Assembly: GCA_903839035.1 (NCBI GenBank)
Contig: CAIMAQ010000024.1
Span: 1 to 64,000 of the forward strand
Direction of reading: 5' to 3'
Length of the DNA stretch: 64,000 bases
DNA from: an uncultured Opitutia bacterium
Lineage (GTDB): Bacteria; Verrucomicrobiota; Verrucomicrobiia; Opitutales; Opitutaceae
How positions within the stretch are numbered: the stretch's first letter is position 1; every line of letters begins with the position of its first letter. Below are positions 50,168-58,953 of the stretch, piece by piece. The position numbers and the translations under genes are program-made. The notes beneath the pieces are model-generated. The model saw nothing but the letters and a program-made list of their open reading frames with translations, had not been told where the DNA came from and ran no database searches.

Positions 50168-51352
50168 ATGCCCCACTACCTCAAACTCGGGGAAACGCCC
50201 CGCAAGCATCACCTGAAGTTTCCCCGGGCCGCCGCGGCGAGCTTCAAGGGCGAGGGCTTGCACTACGAACACGTCATCACGACCGAGGGCTTCGACCGGG
50301 CGTACTCGATGCTGTATCACCAGAAGCCGCCGACCCGCGTGAAGCGCGTGGAGTTGGTGCGTGAGTTCGCCCCCGCGCCGGCGGCGCCGCTGCCGCTGCG
50401 GCACCACCACCTGAAATCGTTCCAGCTGCCGCGCCGCGGGGATCCCTACACGGGCCGGGTGCCGCTGATGTTCAACGCGGACCTGACCTGTTCGCGCTGC
50501 CGGCCGGCGACGGCGATGGCCGCGGGTTATGATTTCTACCGCAACGGGCAGAGCGACGACATCATCTTCGTGTGGGGCGGCGGCGGCTGGCTGGAGACGA
50601 ACTTCGGGCGGCTGCGCTACCGGCAGGACGATTACATCGTCATCCCGCGCGGCACGATTTACCGGCTGGTGCCGGACGATATTGCGCAGGAGGACTACCT
50701 GATCCTCGAGTCGGCGCACCCGGTGCGGATTCCCGCGCGCTACCTGCACCCCGAGGGCCAGATCCGGATGGGTGCGCCGTACAGCGAGCGCGATTTCCAC
50801 GGGCCGACCGAACTCGTGCCGAACGAGCAGGAGGGGGACTTCGCCATCCTGCTCAAGGATCGCGCGCGGCTGACGAAGGTGGTGATGGCGAGCCACCCGT
50901 TCGACGTCGTGGGCTGGGACGGCTACCTTTATCCGTTCACGTTCAACGCGAATGATTTTGAGCCCATCACCGGCACGGTGCACCTGCCGCCGCCGATTCA
51001 CCAGACGTTCGAGATCCGCGGCTACGTGGTGTGCACCTTTGCGCCGCGCTGGCTGGACCACCACCCGGAGGCGGTGAAGGTGCCGTGGGCGCATGACAAC
51101 ACGGAGGCGGACGAGGTGCTGTTTTACGTGCGCGGGCAGTTTGGCTCGCGGAAAGGCGTGGAGCCGGGGTCGTTCACGCTGCACCCGCAGGGCATCCCGC
51201 ACGGGCCGCACCCGGGCACGACGCTCAAGAGCTTCGACGCGCAGCGCACGGAGGAACTCGCGGTGATGTTCGACACGCAGTATCCGCTGCAGCTGACGCC
51301 GGAGGCGCTGGCGATGGACGACCCGGACTACCCGCTGAGCTGGCTGGGCTGA
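50168..51352 (+). CDS. hmgA: Homogentisate 1,2-dioxygenase (short form)
   Basis: A 394-residue bicupin that opens the homogentisate ring to maleylacetoacetate. Iron-site motifs are visible in VPWAHDNTEADEVLFYVRG (H309, E316) and TLHPQGIPHGPHPGTT (His near 339-348). The C-terminal EELAVMFDTQYPL fits the family. It is shorter than the human type (~445) and matches the compact bacterial type. ATG 50168 follows an AT-rich leader. Confidence 0.9.
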   Translation: MPHYLKLGETPRKHHLKFPRAAAASFKGEGLHYEHVITTEGFDRAYSMLYHQKPPTRVKRVELVREFAPAPAAPLPLRHHHLKSFQLPRRGDPYTGRVPLMFNADLTCSRCRPATAMAAGYDFYRNGQSDDIIFVWGGGGWLETNFGRLRYRQDDYIVIPRGTIYRLVPDDIAQEDYLILESAHPVRIPARYLHPEGQIRMGAPYSERDFHGPTELVPNEQEGDFAILLKDRARLTKVVMASHPFDVVGWDGYLYPFTFNANDFEPITGTVHLPPPIHQTFEIRGYVVCTFAPRWLDHHPEAVKVPWAHDNTEADEVLFYVRGQFGSRKGVEPGSFTLHPQGIPHGPHPGTTLKSFDAQRTEELAVMFDTQYPLQLTPEALAMDDPDYPLSWLG

Positions 51353-51356
51353 TTTT

Positions 51357-51965
51357 ATGCGACTCGATTTTACCACGCTCGCCGCGCGCGAGGCCTACCA
51401 ATGGATGGTCACCACCATCATGCCGCGTCCCATCGCCTGGGCCTCGACGATCTCCGCGGAGGGTAAAACCAACCTGGCGCCCTTCAGTTTTTTTCAGGGG
51501 GTGTGCGCGAATCCGCCGACGCTGATGTTCTGCCCGGTCAACAACCGGCAGGGCGGGAAGAAGGACACGGTGCGCAACATCGAGGCCGTGCCGGAGTTCG
51601 TCATCAACCTGGTGTCCCACCGCCTCGCGGAGCAGATGAACGCCTGCGCGGCTCTGCTGCCGTACGGGGAGAGCGAGTTCGAAAAATTTGGCATCGTGTC
51701 CGTGCCGTCCGACCTCGTCCGCCCGCCGCGGGTGGCGGCGGCGCCGGTGGCGTTCGAGTGCCGGCTCGACCGGATCGTGAACATCGGCGAGGGGCCGCTG
51801 GCGGCGCACGTGATCTTCGGCCGCATCCTCGCCGCGCACATTTCCGACGACGTGCTCGGTGCGGACGGACGGCCTGACGCACACAAGCTCGACCTCGTCG
51901 GCCGGCTGGGCGGAGATGATTACACCACCACCCGCGACACGTTCTCCCTCGAGCGTCCGGATTAA
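51357..51965 (+). CDS. Flavin reductase-like domain protein
   Basis: A 202-residue FMN-binding split-barrel protein. The flavin site is seen in MPRPIAWASTISAEGKTNLA and FSFFQGVCANPPTLMFCPVN. Such proteins supply reduced flavin to oxygenases or act as small oxidoreductases. It begins 4 bp after hmgA, so they are co-transcribed; a role in homogentisate breakdown is likely but not shown. A 14-bp CGCGAAG-type inverted repeat follows it. Confidence 0.9.
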   Translation: MRLDFTTLAAREAYQWMVTTIMPRPIAWASTISAEGKTNLAPFSFFQGVCANPPTLMFCPVNNRQGGKKDTVRNIEAVPEFVINLVSHRLAEQMNACAALLPYGESEFEKFGIVSVPSDLVRPPRVAAAPVAFECRLDRIVNIGEGPLAAHVIFGRILAAHISDDVLGADGRPDAHKLDLVGRLGGDDYTTTRDTFSLERPD

Positions 51966-51975
51966 GCCTGATTTC

Positions 51976-52033
51976 ACCGCGAAGAACGCCAAGCTCGCCA
52001 AGGTTAGAATCCAAACTTCGCGTCCTTCGCGGT
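51976..52033. repeat. Inverted repeat before the thiolase gene
   Basis: ACCGCGAAGAACGC (51976-51989) pairs with GCGTCCTTCGCGGT (52020-52033), 13 of 14 bases. A TTCGCGGTTAA motif follows just before the start codon, as it also does before the gene at 53375. Confidence 0.55.
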
Positions 52034-52045
52034 TAACAATTGCCC

Positions 52046-53230
52046 ATGTCTTACCCCGAGATCGTCATCCTTTCCGCCACGCGCACCCCGCTCGGCTCGT
52101 TCCAAGGCGCCCTCGCCGACGTGCCCGCGTCCCGGCTGGGCGCCGCGGCGATCAAGGGCGCGCTCGCGCAGGCCGGCGTCGCGCCGGCGGAGGTGAGCGA
52201 CGTCTTGATGGGCAACGTGCTCCAAGCCGGGCAGGGCCAGGCCCCGGCGCGGCAGGCGGCGTTGGCGGCGGGGCTCCCGCCCTCGGCACGTGCGGTGACG
52301 ATTCACAAGGTCTGCGGCTCCGGCCTGCAGGCGATCATGCAGGGCGCCCACGCCCTCGCGCTGGATGCGGCCACGCTGGTGGTTGCGGGCGGCATGGAGA
52401 ACATGAGCGCCGCGCCGTACCTGCTGCCGAAGGCACGCGACGGTTACCGGCTCGGCCACCAGCAGGTTATTGACTCGCTCATCCGCGATGGGCTCTGGGA
52501 CCCGTATAACAACCTCCACATGGGCAGCTGCGCGGAAAAGTGCGCGGCGAAGTACAGCTTCACCCGCGAGCAGCAGGACGCCTACGCCATCGCGTCGTTC
52601 CAACGCGCCAACGCCGCGCAGAAGGACGGTCGTTTCGCGGCGGAAATCACCCCGGTTGAAATTACCGACGCGAGGGGTGGCGTCACCAAGGTCGAGCAGG
52701 ACGAGGGCCCGGCGAAGGTGAAATACGACAAGGTGCCCACGCTGAAGCCCGTCTTCGATAAAGCCGGCACGATCACCCCGGCCAACGCGTCCACGATCAA
52801 CGACGGCGCGGCCGCGCTGGTGCTGGCGACGGCGGACACGGCCAAGGCAAAGAAGCTCAAGCCCCTCGCGCGGATCGTGGCGTTTGGCGGCCACGCCCAG
52901 GACCCGCTCTGGTTCACGACTGCGCCCGTGGTCGCCACGCAAACCGCGCTGGCACGGGCGGGCTGGAAGGTCGGCGACGTCGATCTTTGGGAGGTCAACG
53001 AGGCCTTTGCGGTGGTGCCGATGGCGTTCATGCAGGAACTCGGCGTGCCACACGAAAAAATCAATGTGCGCGGCGGGGCGATTTCGCTGGGCCATCCCAT
53101 TGGCGCGAGCGGCGCGCGGATCGTGGTCACTTTGCTGGCGGCGCTGAAGGAGCGCGGACTCAAGCGCGGCGTCGCGGCGATCTGCATCGGCGGCGGCGAG
53201 GGCCTGGCGGTGTGCGTGGAGCTGGTTTGA
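52046..53230 (+). CDS. Acetyl-CoA C-acetyltransferase (thiolase)
   Basis: A 394-residue thiolase that cleaves acetoacetyl-CoA to two acetyl-CoA. The active-site Cys is in IHKVCGSGLQAIMQG, the His in SLGHPIGASGARIVV and the second Cys in AICIGGGEGLAV. The signature NEAFAVVPMAFMQEL is intact. With the acyl-CoA synthetase downstream it would finish acetoacetate use from the homogentisate pathway (inference). ATG 52046 is used; a TTG start 6 bp upstream is possible. Confidence 0.94.
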   Translation: MSYPEIVILSATRTPLGSFQGALADVPASRLGAAAIKGALAQAGVAPAEVSDVLMGNVLQAGQGQAPARQAALAAGLPPSARAVTIHKVCGSGLQAIMQGAHALALDAATLVVAGGMENMSAAPYLLPKARDGYRLGHQQVIDSLIRDGLWDPYNNLHMGSCAEKCAAKYSFTREQQDAYAIASFQRANAAQKDGRFAAEITPVEITDARGGVTKVEQDEGPAKVKYDKVPTLKPVFDKAGTITPANASTINDGAAALVLATADTAKAKKLKPLARIVAFGGHAQDPLWFTTAPVVATQTALARAGWKVGDVDLWEVNEAFAVVPMAFMQELGVPHEKINVRGGAISLGHPIGASGARIVVTLLAALKERGLKRGVAAICIGGGEGLAVCVELV

Positions 53231-53272
53231 TTTTCTGATCACGGATCGGAATCCCGATCCAAGCACCCAGCC

Positions 53273-53360
53273 ATTTTACAGGAAGAAACGGAGAGAACGA
53301 AGCGGTTAAATTCCCGCCTGATTTCGCTCTGTTTCCTCCGTTACCTCCGGTAAATATTTC
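53273..53360. repeat. Intergenic inverted-repeat element, family 1, copy b
   Basis: ATTTTACAGGAAGAAACGG at the left and CGCTCTGTTTCCTCCGTTAC at the right match the layout of the element at 18512-18580. It ends just upstream of the acyl-CoA synthetase start, preceded by a TTCGCGGTTAAA motif at 53359-53370. Confidence 0.55.
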
Positions 53361-53374
53361 GCGGTTAAATTCGT

Positions 53375-55291
53375 ATGAGTCCCCCTTTCATCTGGCACCC
53401 CAAGGATCATTTCTGGACCCGCGACTCGCATGTGGCGCGGTTCATGAAACAGCATGGTCACGCGACCTTGGCCGAGCTGCACGCGGCCTCGGTGCGCGAC
53501 ACGGCTTGGTTCTGGGACGCAGCGCTGAAGGATTGCGGCGTCGAGTGGGCGCGGCCCTACGGGACGGTGAAGGACGAGTCGCGCGGGTTTCCGTGGACGC
53601 GCTGGTTTCTTGGCGGGCAGGTCAACGTCGCGCACAACTGCGTGGACCGCCACGTGCGCGACGGCCACGGCGGGGAGACGGCGCTGTTTTATGAATCCGA
53701 TTCCGGCCGGGAGGAGGAGTCGCGCCGGGTCACGTTTGCCGAGCTCTCCGGGCTGGTGAACCGCTGTGCGGGTGCGCTGCGGGCGGCGGGGGTGAAGGCC
53801 GGCGACAGCGTCGGGCTCTACGCGCCGATGCAGGTGCCGACGGTGGTGGTGCTGTTTGCGACGATGAAGCTCGGCGCGCGGTTCGTCCCGATTTTCTGCG
53901 GTTACGGCGAGGACGCACTGCGCGAGCGGCTGGCGTCGTGTGAGGCAAAAATTCTGTTCGCGTGCGGCACACTCACGCGCCGGGGCAAGGCCACGGACAC
54001 TGCGACGATCGCGCGGGCGGCGGCCGCCAAGGTGCCGTCGCTCACGCGCACCGTGTGGGTGGATATGGCGGACTGGGAGGCGTTTCTGGGCACGGGCACG
54101 CCGCTGGCGGCCTGCGAGCCCACCGCGGCGGAGGATCCGTGTCTGATCATTTACACCAGCGGCACGACCGGCCGGCCGAAGGGCACGGTCCACACGCAGG
54201 CGGGGTGCCTCGCGCAGATGGGCAAGGAGCTGCGCTATGCGTTCAACGTGCAGCCGGGCGAGCCGTTCTTCTGGGTCACGGACATCGGCTGGATGATGGG
54301 TCCGTGGGAAATCATCGGGTGCCTGCTGTATCGCACGCCGATCGTGCTCTTCGACGGCGCGCCGAATTATCCGACGGGCGACCGCATCTGGGAAATCTGC
54401 GCGAAGCTCGGCGTCGTCACGCTCGGCTGTTCGCCCACGCTCATCCGGCTGCTCATGCGCGGGACGGACGGACGCGGCCCGGCAGGTTACGACCGGTCAA
54501 GATTGCGCGTGCTCGGCTCGACGGGCGAGGTCTGGGACGAGGCGAGCTATCTCTGGTATTTCGAAAACGTCGGGCAGAAGCGGTGCCCGGTGATCAACAT
54601 TTCCGGCGGGACGGAGATCGTGGGCTGCCATCTTTCGCCGACCCCGTTGACGCCGCTGAAACCCTGCTCGGTCGGCGGACCCAGCCTCGGCATGGATGTT
54701 GCGGCCTATACCGACGAAGGCCAGCCGGCGCCGCGTGGGACGATGGGGCACCTGGTCTGCCGCCAGCCGGCGCCGTCGATGACGAAAAGTTTCCTGCACG
54801 ATGACGCGCGGTATCTGGAGACGTATTTCCAGAAATTTCCCGGCGTGTGGTATCACGGCGACTGGGCGAAGGTGGATGAGGACGGGCAGTGGTTTCTCTT
54901 TGGCCGCACCGACGACACCATGAAGGTCGCCGGGAAGCGGGTGGGCCCGGGCGAGGTGGAAGGCGCGCTCACGACGCATCCCGCGGTGAGCGAAGCGGCG
55001 GTGATCGGTGTGCCCGACGAGCTCAAGGGGACGGCGTTGGTGTGTTTCGTGGTGTTAAAGCCGGGACAAACCGCGACCGAGAAGGAGCTGGTGGCGCAGG
55101 TCGCCAAGCAACTCGGCAAGCCGCTTGCGCCGAAGAACGTCTTTGTGATCCCTGCGTTGCCCAAGACCCGCAGCGGGAAGATCGTGCGGGCCGCGATGCT
55201 CCGGGTGTTTCTCGGTCAGCCGGCGGGCGACATCACAAGCATTGATAATCCGGGGGCGTTCGAGGCGATTGCGGCGCTGGGCGGGGTTTGA
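53375..55291 (+). CDS. AMP-forming acyl-/acetoacetyl-CoA synthetase
   Basis: A 638-residue AMP-binding ligase of the acetyl-CoA-synthetase type. Seen: an N-terminal ACS domain (FIWHPKDHFWTRDSHVARFM), the P-loop-like LIIYTSGTTGRPKGTVH, the WYHGDWAKVDEDG motif, DTMKVAGKRVGPGEVE and the terminal Lys in LPKTRSGKIVRAAM. The length and the thiolase next to it suggest acetoacetyl-CoA synthetase activity; plain acetate or propionate is also possible. Confidence 0.88.
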   Translation: MSPPFIWHPKDHFWTRDSHVARFMKQHGHATLAELHAASVRDTAWFWDAALKDCGVEWARPYGTVKDESRGFPWTRWFLGGQVNVAHNCVDRHVRDGHGGETALFYESDSGREEESRRVTFAELSGLVNRCAGALRAAGVKAGDSVGLYAPMQVPTVVVLFATMKLGARFVPIFCGYGEDALRERLASCEAKILFACGTLTRRGKATDTATIARAAAAKVPSLTRTVWVDMADWEAFLGTGTPLAACEPTAAEDPCLIIYTSGTTGRPKGTVHTQAGCLAQMGKELRYAFNVQPGEPFFWVTDIGWMMGPWEIIGCLLYRTPIVLFDGAPNYPTGDRIWEICAKLGVVTLGCSPTLIRLLMRGTDGRGPAGYDRSRLRVLGSTGEVWDEASYLWYFENVGQKRCPVINISGGTEIVGCHLSPTPLTPLKPCSVGGPSLGMDVAAYTDEGQPAPRGTMGHLVCRQPAPSMTKSFLHDDARYLETYFQKFPGVWYHGDWAKVDEDGQWFLFGRTDDTMKVAGKRVGPGEVEGALTTHPAVSEAAVIGVPDELKGTALVCFVVLKPGQTATEKELVAQVAKQLGKPLAPKNVFVIPALPKTRSGKIVRAAMLRVFLGQPAGDITSIDNPGAFEAIAALGGV

Positions 55292-55339
55292 CATCGCGGG
55301 AGGCGGCTGGGTGACTGCCGGGCCGGTTACCTCCGTCCC

Positions 55340-56359
55340 ATGAAAAGCCACGCCGTAGTTTTTATCGCCCCCAACCAAGTCGCGTATCGCGAGATCGAGT
55401 GCCCGGAGCCGGGGCCGGAGGACGTGGTGGTGGAGGTGCATCACTCGTGGATCAGCAACGGCACCGAGGGATCGTTTCTGCGGGGCGAGCGGCTGTCCGG
55501 GGACGTGGCGTGGCAACCGGGCGACCCCGCGCCGTTCCCCATGGTGGCGGGTTACCAGAAGGTGGGCCGGGTGCGCTCGGTGGGCTCCGCCGTGACGCGG
55601 TTTGCGCCGGGTGACTGGGTGTTTGCCTCGGTGAGCCGGGTCAGCGGGATGTTTGAAAACAAGTATGCCGGCCACGTTTCGCCCTCGGTGTGCGAACAAC
55701 GGTCCCTGATGCCCCTGCCGTCGGGACGCGATCCCGTGGCTTACTCCGGGCTGGTGCTCACGCAGGTCGGCTACAATTGCGGGTCGCGTTCACCCGTGCA
55801 GCCGGGTGAAACCGCGATCGTGATGGGCGACGGCCTGGTGGGACAGTGGGCCGGGCAGACGCTGGCGAACCGCGGGGCGAAAGTGGTCATGATTGGCCGC
55901 CACGCGGACCGGCTGGCGCGGTTTCGGAAATATGGGCAGGTGATTTTGGCCGGGACGGACAACGGCGTGGCGGCGACGCAGGCGCTGGGCCTCGGGCCGG
56001 TGCAGGTTTTGGTGGAGACGGCGGGGAGCCAGCGCGCGCTCTCGGACTGGCTGCCGCAGATGAAACGCAACGGGCACATGGTGATTGCTGGATTTTATCC
56101 GCGGGCCGGGGAAACGAACCTGCTGCAGGCGCTCCAGCAGTTCCGCAATCATGAGATCTCCTTCGATCTGGTGTCGGGTTGGACGCAGCCGCGGCTGGAC
56201 GAGACGATGCGCTGGATCGCGGAAGGCCGGCTGGAGACGCTGGGTTGCATCTCCCACCGCCTGCCGGTGGAGCGGGCCGCGGAGGCGTGGGCGCTGATTG
56301 AAACGAAACGCGAGCCGGTGCTCGGCGTCGTGCTGGACTGGCCGGCGTCACGGACCTGA
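55340..56359 (+). CDS. Medium-chain (zinc-binding) dehydrogenase
   Basis: A 339-residue MDR-superfamily protein. An N-terminal GroES-like domain (residues ~1-140) is followed by a Rossmann domain with VMGDGLVGQWAGQTLANRG. The usual catalytic Cys-His zinc pair is replaced (HHSWISNGTEG), and the Asn-Gly-Thr-Glu region recalls BchC-like and related members. Substrate unknown. It is adjacent to a second MDR gene 10 bp downstream, so the two are probably co-transcribed. Confidence 0.85.
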   Translation: MKSHAVVFIAPNQVAYREIECPEPGPEDVVVEVHHSWISNGTEGSFLRGERLSGDVAWQPGDPAPFPMVAGYQKVGRVRSVGSAVTRFAPGDWVFASVSRVSGMFENKYAGHVSPSVCEQRSLMPLPSGRDPVAYSGLVLTQVGYNCGSRSPVQPGETAIVMGDGLVGQWAGQTLANRGAKVVMIGRHADRLARFRKYGQVILAGTDNGVAATQALGLGPVQVLVETAGSQRALSDWLPQMKRNGHMVIAGFYPRAGETNLLQALQQFRNHEISFDLVSGWTQPRLDETMRWIAEGRLETLGCISHRLPVERAAEAWALIETKREPVLGVVLDWPASRT

Positions 56360-56369
56360 GGAATTTACC

Positions 56370-57356
56370 ATGCACCCGACCATGAAAACGCTCGTGATTA
56401 ATAAACCCGGGGTGGCGTCCTGGGTGGACGCACCGATCCCCAGGCCCGCGGCCGGCGAGGTGCTGGTGAAGGTGCTCGGGGTCACGACGTGTCCGCACTG
56501 GGACATGCACATCCTCGGCGGGCAACCGATGTTCCCGGGCATGAAGCTCACGTATCCGTACACCCCCGGGGCACCGGGCCATGAGGCGATGGGTGAAGTC
56601 GTGGCCGTGGGCCGCGGGGTGAAGGCCCTCAAGGTCGGCATGCGGGTGGCGGCGTGGCAGGATACGGGCGAGTCCCGGCCGGGATTTTACGCGCAGTACA
56701 ACGCGTTTCCCGAACGGGCGCTGCTGAAGGTTCCCGCGAACCTGGCGCCCGCGCAGATTGCGTCGTTGGAGCTGGCGATGTGCGTGGAGGTTTCCTTTCA
56801 ACGGCTTGCCCAGCTTGGGGGCGTGGCCGGGCGGCGCGTGGGCGTCGCCGGGCTCGGGCCGGCGGGCCTGCTCGCCGTGCAAATGGCCCGGGCGCACGGC
56901 GCGCGCGAAGTGGTGGGCATTGACATGGTGCCGGAACGCCGGGCACTTGCGCGCCAGCTGGGTGCGGACCGCACCTGTGCCCCGGATGCGCGGACGTGGA
57001 AGGCCGACCGGAAGGGCCCGCGGGCGCTCGACGATGCGATTGACTGCACGGGTCTGCCACCGGCGATCAGTTTTCTCCTGGACCGCACGCGCCGCTGCGT
57101 GACGAATTTCGGCGTGATGCGTGAGCCCGTGGCGTACGAACCGCGCCACATGTGGGGACCGGGCGTGACCCTGATGGGTTACGGCGACCACAACCGGGCG
57201 GCGGCGGAAACCGCGCTGCGTTTCATCCGGGCGGGAAAACTGGATCTCTCACCTCTTGTTTCCTGCACGCTGCCGTTCACGCGCTACGTGGAGGGGGTGG
57301 AGCGGTTGAAAAACAAAACCGCGATCAAGGTGCTGTTCGATCCCTGGGCGGAGTGA
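56370..57356 (+). CDS. Alcohol dehydrogenase-like MDR protein
   Basis: A 328-residue MDR enzyme. Candidate catalytic zinc ligands lie in VTTCPHWDMH and the His of APGHEAMGEVVAVG. The Rossmann motif is VGVAGLGPAGLLAVQMARA, and a Cys near IDCTGLPPA is also seen. Redox partner NAD(P)H is expected. ATG 56370 was chosen because it begins the first beta strand. Substrate unknown; an aldehyde or alcohol from amino-acid catabolism would fit the setting. Confidence 0.87.
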   Translation: MHPTMKTLVINKPGVASWVDAPIPRPAAGEVLVKVLGVTTCPHWDMHILGGQPMFPGMKLTYPYTPGAPGHEAMGEVVAVGRGVKALKVGMRVAAWQDTGESRPGFYAQYNAFPERALLKVPANLAPAQIASLELAMCVEVSFQRLAQLGGVAGRRVGVAGLGPAGLLAVQMARAHGAREVVGIDMVPERRALARQLGADRTCAPDARTWKADRKGPRALDDAIDCTGLPPAISFLLDRTRRCVTNFGVMREPVAYEPRHMWGPGVTLMGYGDHNRAAAETALRFIRAGKLDLSPLVSCTLPFTRYVEGVERLKNKTAIKVLFDPWAE

Positions 57357-57546
57357 TTCCGGCCGCGTCCGGCGCGGTCTCGGCGGCGGCGGCAGCCACG
57401 GTGAATGGGCTGGCTGCGGCCATACGCCATCTGGAGTAAATGCCGGGCCCAAGTCCTGCGCACTCTCCGCCAAGCCATGCGCAGTTCAGCGCCCGGGTTC
57501 GGCTATCATGGCGTGAGTCCAACCCCACCAGGCCCGGCCCCCCGCC

Positions 57547-58953
57547 ATGTCCGCCCTCCTCCGCCCCAAACCCTTTCTCGAGCCGCAGTATTGCAAGGGC
57601 TGCCTGCGTTGCATCGAGGCCTGCCCGCGCCACTGCATTACGCCGGGCACCACCCTCAATTCCGCCACCGGCCTCGTGCCGGTCGAGCTGCACTTGGAAA
57701 ACTGCAACGGCTGTTCGCTCTGCCTGCAGGCCTGTCCCGAGCCCTATGGCCTGCGCCTCGAGACCGACCGGCCGGGCCCCGAGGGCGACTTTGTGCTGGA
57801 GGATCCCGCCAAGCTGTTTGGCGAGAAATGCGTGCCCAACCACTCCGAGGGCGACCTGCCCGACGACCGCATCCCCCTTCCGGCCTGCGAGCCGATGGTG
57901 CTCAAGGGCACCTATGCCGCCGCGATCGGCGCGCTGCTGGCCGGCTGCCGCCACGTCTTTGGCTATCCCATCACGCCGAGCACCGAGGGCGCCGAGCTGA
58001 TGGCCCGGATTCTGCCCAAGCTCAACGGCTCCTTTGTCCAGGCGGTGAGCGAGGTCGCCGCGGTCAACATGATGTACGGTGCGGGCGGCGCGGGGCTGCC
58101 CTGCATGACCTTCACCAGCAGTCCCGGCTTCAGTCTGATGCTGGAGGGCATCAGCTACATGATCGGTGCCGAGGTCCCGGGAGTCTTCGTCAACATCATG
58201 CGCGGCGGTCCGGGGCTCGGCAACATCGCCCCCGAGCAGGCCGACATCAAGCTGGCCTGCCGCGGCCTCGGCCACGGCAACACCCGCGCCATCATCCTCG
58301 CGCCGAGCACGCCGCAGGAGATGCTCGACCTCACGGCCGAGGCGTTTGCGCTGTCCTTCCGCTACCGCAACCCCGTCGTGATCCTCGGTGACGGCTACCT
58401 GGGCCAGATGACCGGCACGGTGCGGCTACCCGCGGTCATGGTGCGGCCCGGCCTGCCGGCCTGGGCGGTCTGGGGCGACCGGGCGCACCAGCATAATCTC
58501 ATCAGCTCCATCGCCCTCGAGGAGAACGACCTCGAGGCGCACAACGAGCACCTCAACCGCAAGTACGCCGCCATCGCCGCCTGCGAGCAGCGCGTGGACA
58601 GCCACCTCTGCCGCGACGCCGAGGTGCTGGTCATCGCCTGCAACACCCCCGCCCGCATGGCGAAGGGCGCGGTTCAGGCCGCGCGCGAACGGGGCGTGAA
58701 GGCCGGGCTCTTCCGACCGATCACGTTGTGGCCGTTCCCCATCGACGCCCTCGTGGAATTCATGTCCGGGGTGAGCCGGATTGTCGTCGTCGAGGCCGGC
58801 CCCGGCCAGTTGGAGGACGAGCTCCGGCTCGCGCTCAGCCATGCAGGCATCGCGCCGCCACCCCTCACCCACGTGCGGCGCTGCGGCGGCAACCTGCCGC
58901 AGCAGTCCGAGATCCTCGCGGGAATTCTGGGAACCAAGGAGGTGCGGTCATGA
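57547..58953 (+). CDS. vorB: 2-oxoacid:ferredoxin oxidoreductase, ferredoxin-alpha fusion (VorB-like)
   Basis: A 468-residue subunit of a 2-oxoacid:ferredoxin oxidoreductase. The N-terminal ~110 residues are a two-cluster ferredoxin (CKGCLRCIEACP and CNGCSLCLQACP), the delta subunit; the rest is the alpha subunit with FGYPITPSTEGAELM, AVSEVAAVNMMYGAGGA and VNIMRGGPGLGNIAPEQAD, most like VorB of 2-oxoisovalerate:ferredoxin oxidoreductases. Acyl-CoA and reduced ferredoxin would be produced from branched-chain or related 2-oxoacids. Its stop overlaps the next gene's start (ATGA). Confidence 0.92.
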   Translation: MSALLRPKPFLEPQYCKGCLRCIEACPRHCITPGTTLNSATGLVPVELHLENCNGCSLCLQACPEPYGLRLETDRPGPEGDFVLEDPAKLFGEKCVPNHSEGDLPDDRIPLPACEPMVLKGTYAAAIGALLAGCRHVFGYPITPSTEGAELMARILPKLNGSFVQAVSEVAAVNMMYGAGGAGLPCMTFTSSPGFSLMLEGISYMIGAEVPGVFVNIMRGGPGLGNIAPEQADIKLACRGLGHGNTRAIILAPSTPQEMLDLTAEAFALSFRYRNPVVILGDGYLGQMTGTVRLPAVMVRPGLPAWAVWGDRAHQHNLISSIALEENDLEAHNEHLNRKYAAIAACEQRVDSHLCRDAEVLVIACNTPARMAKGAVQAARERGVKAGLFRPITLWPFPIDALVEFMSGVSRIVVVEAGPGQLEDELRLALSHAGIAPPPLTHVRRCGGNLPQQSEILAGILGTKEVRS

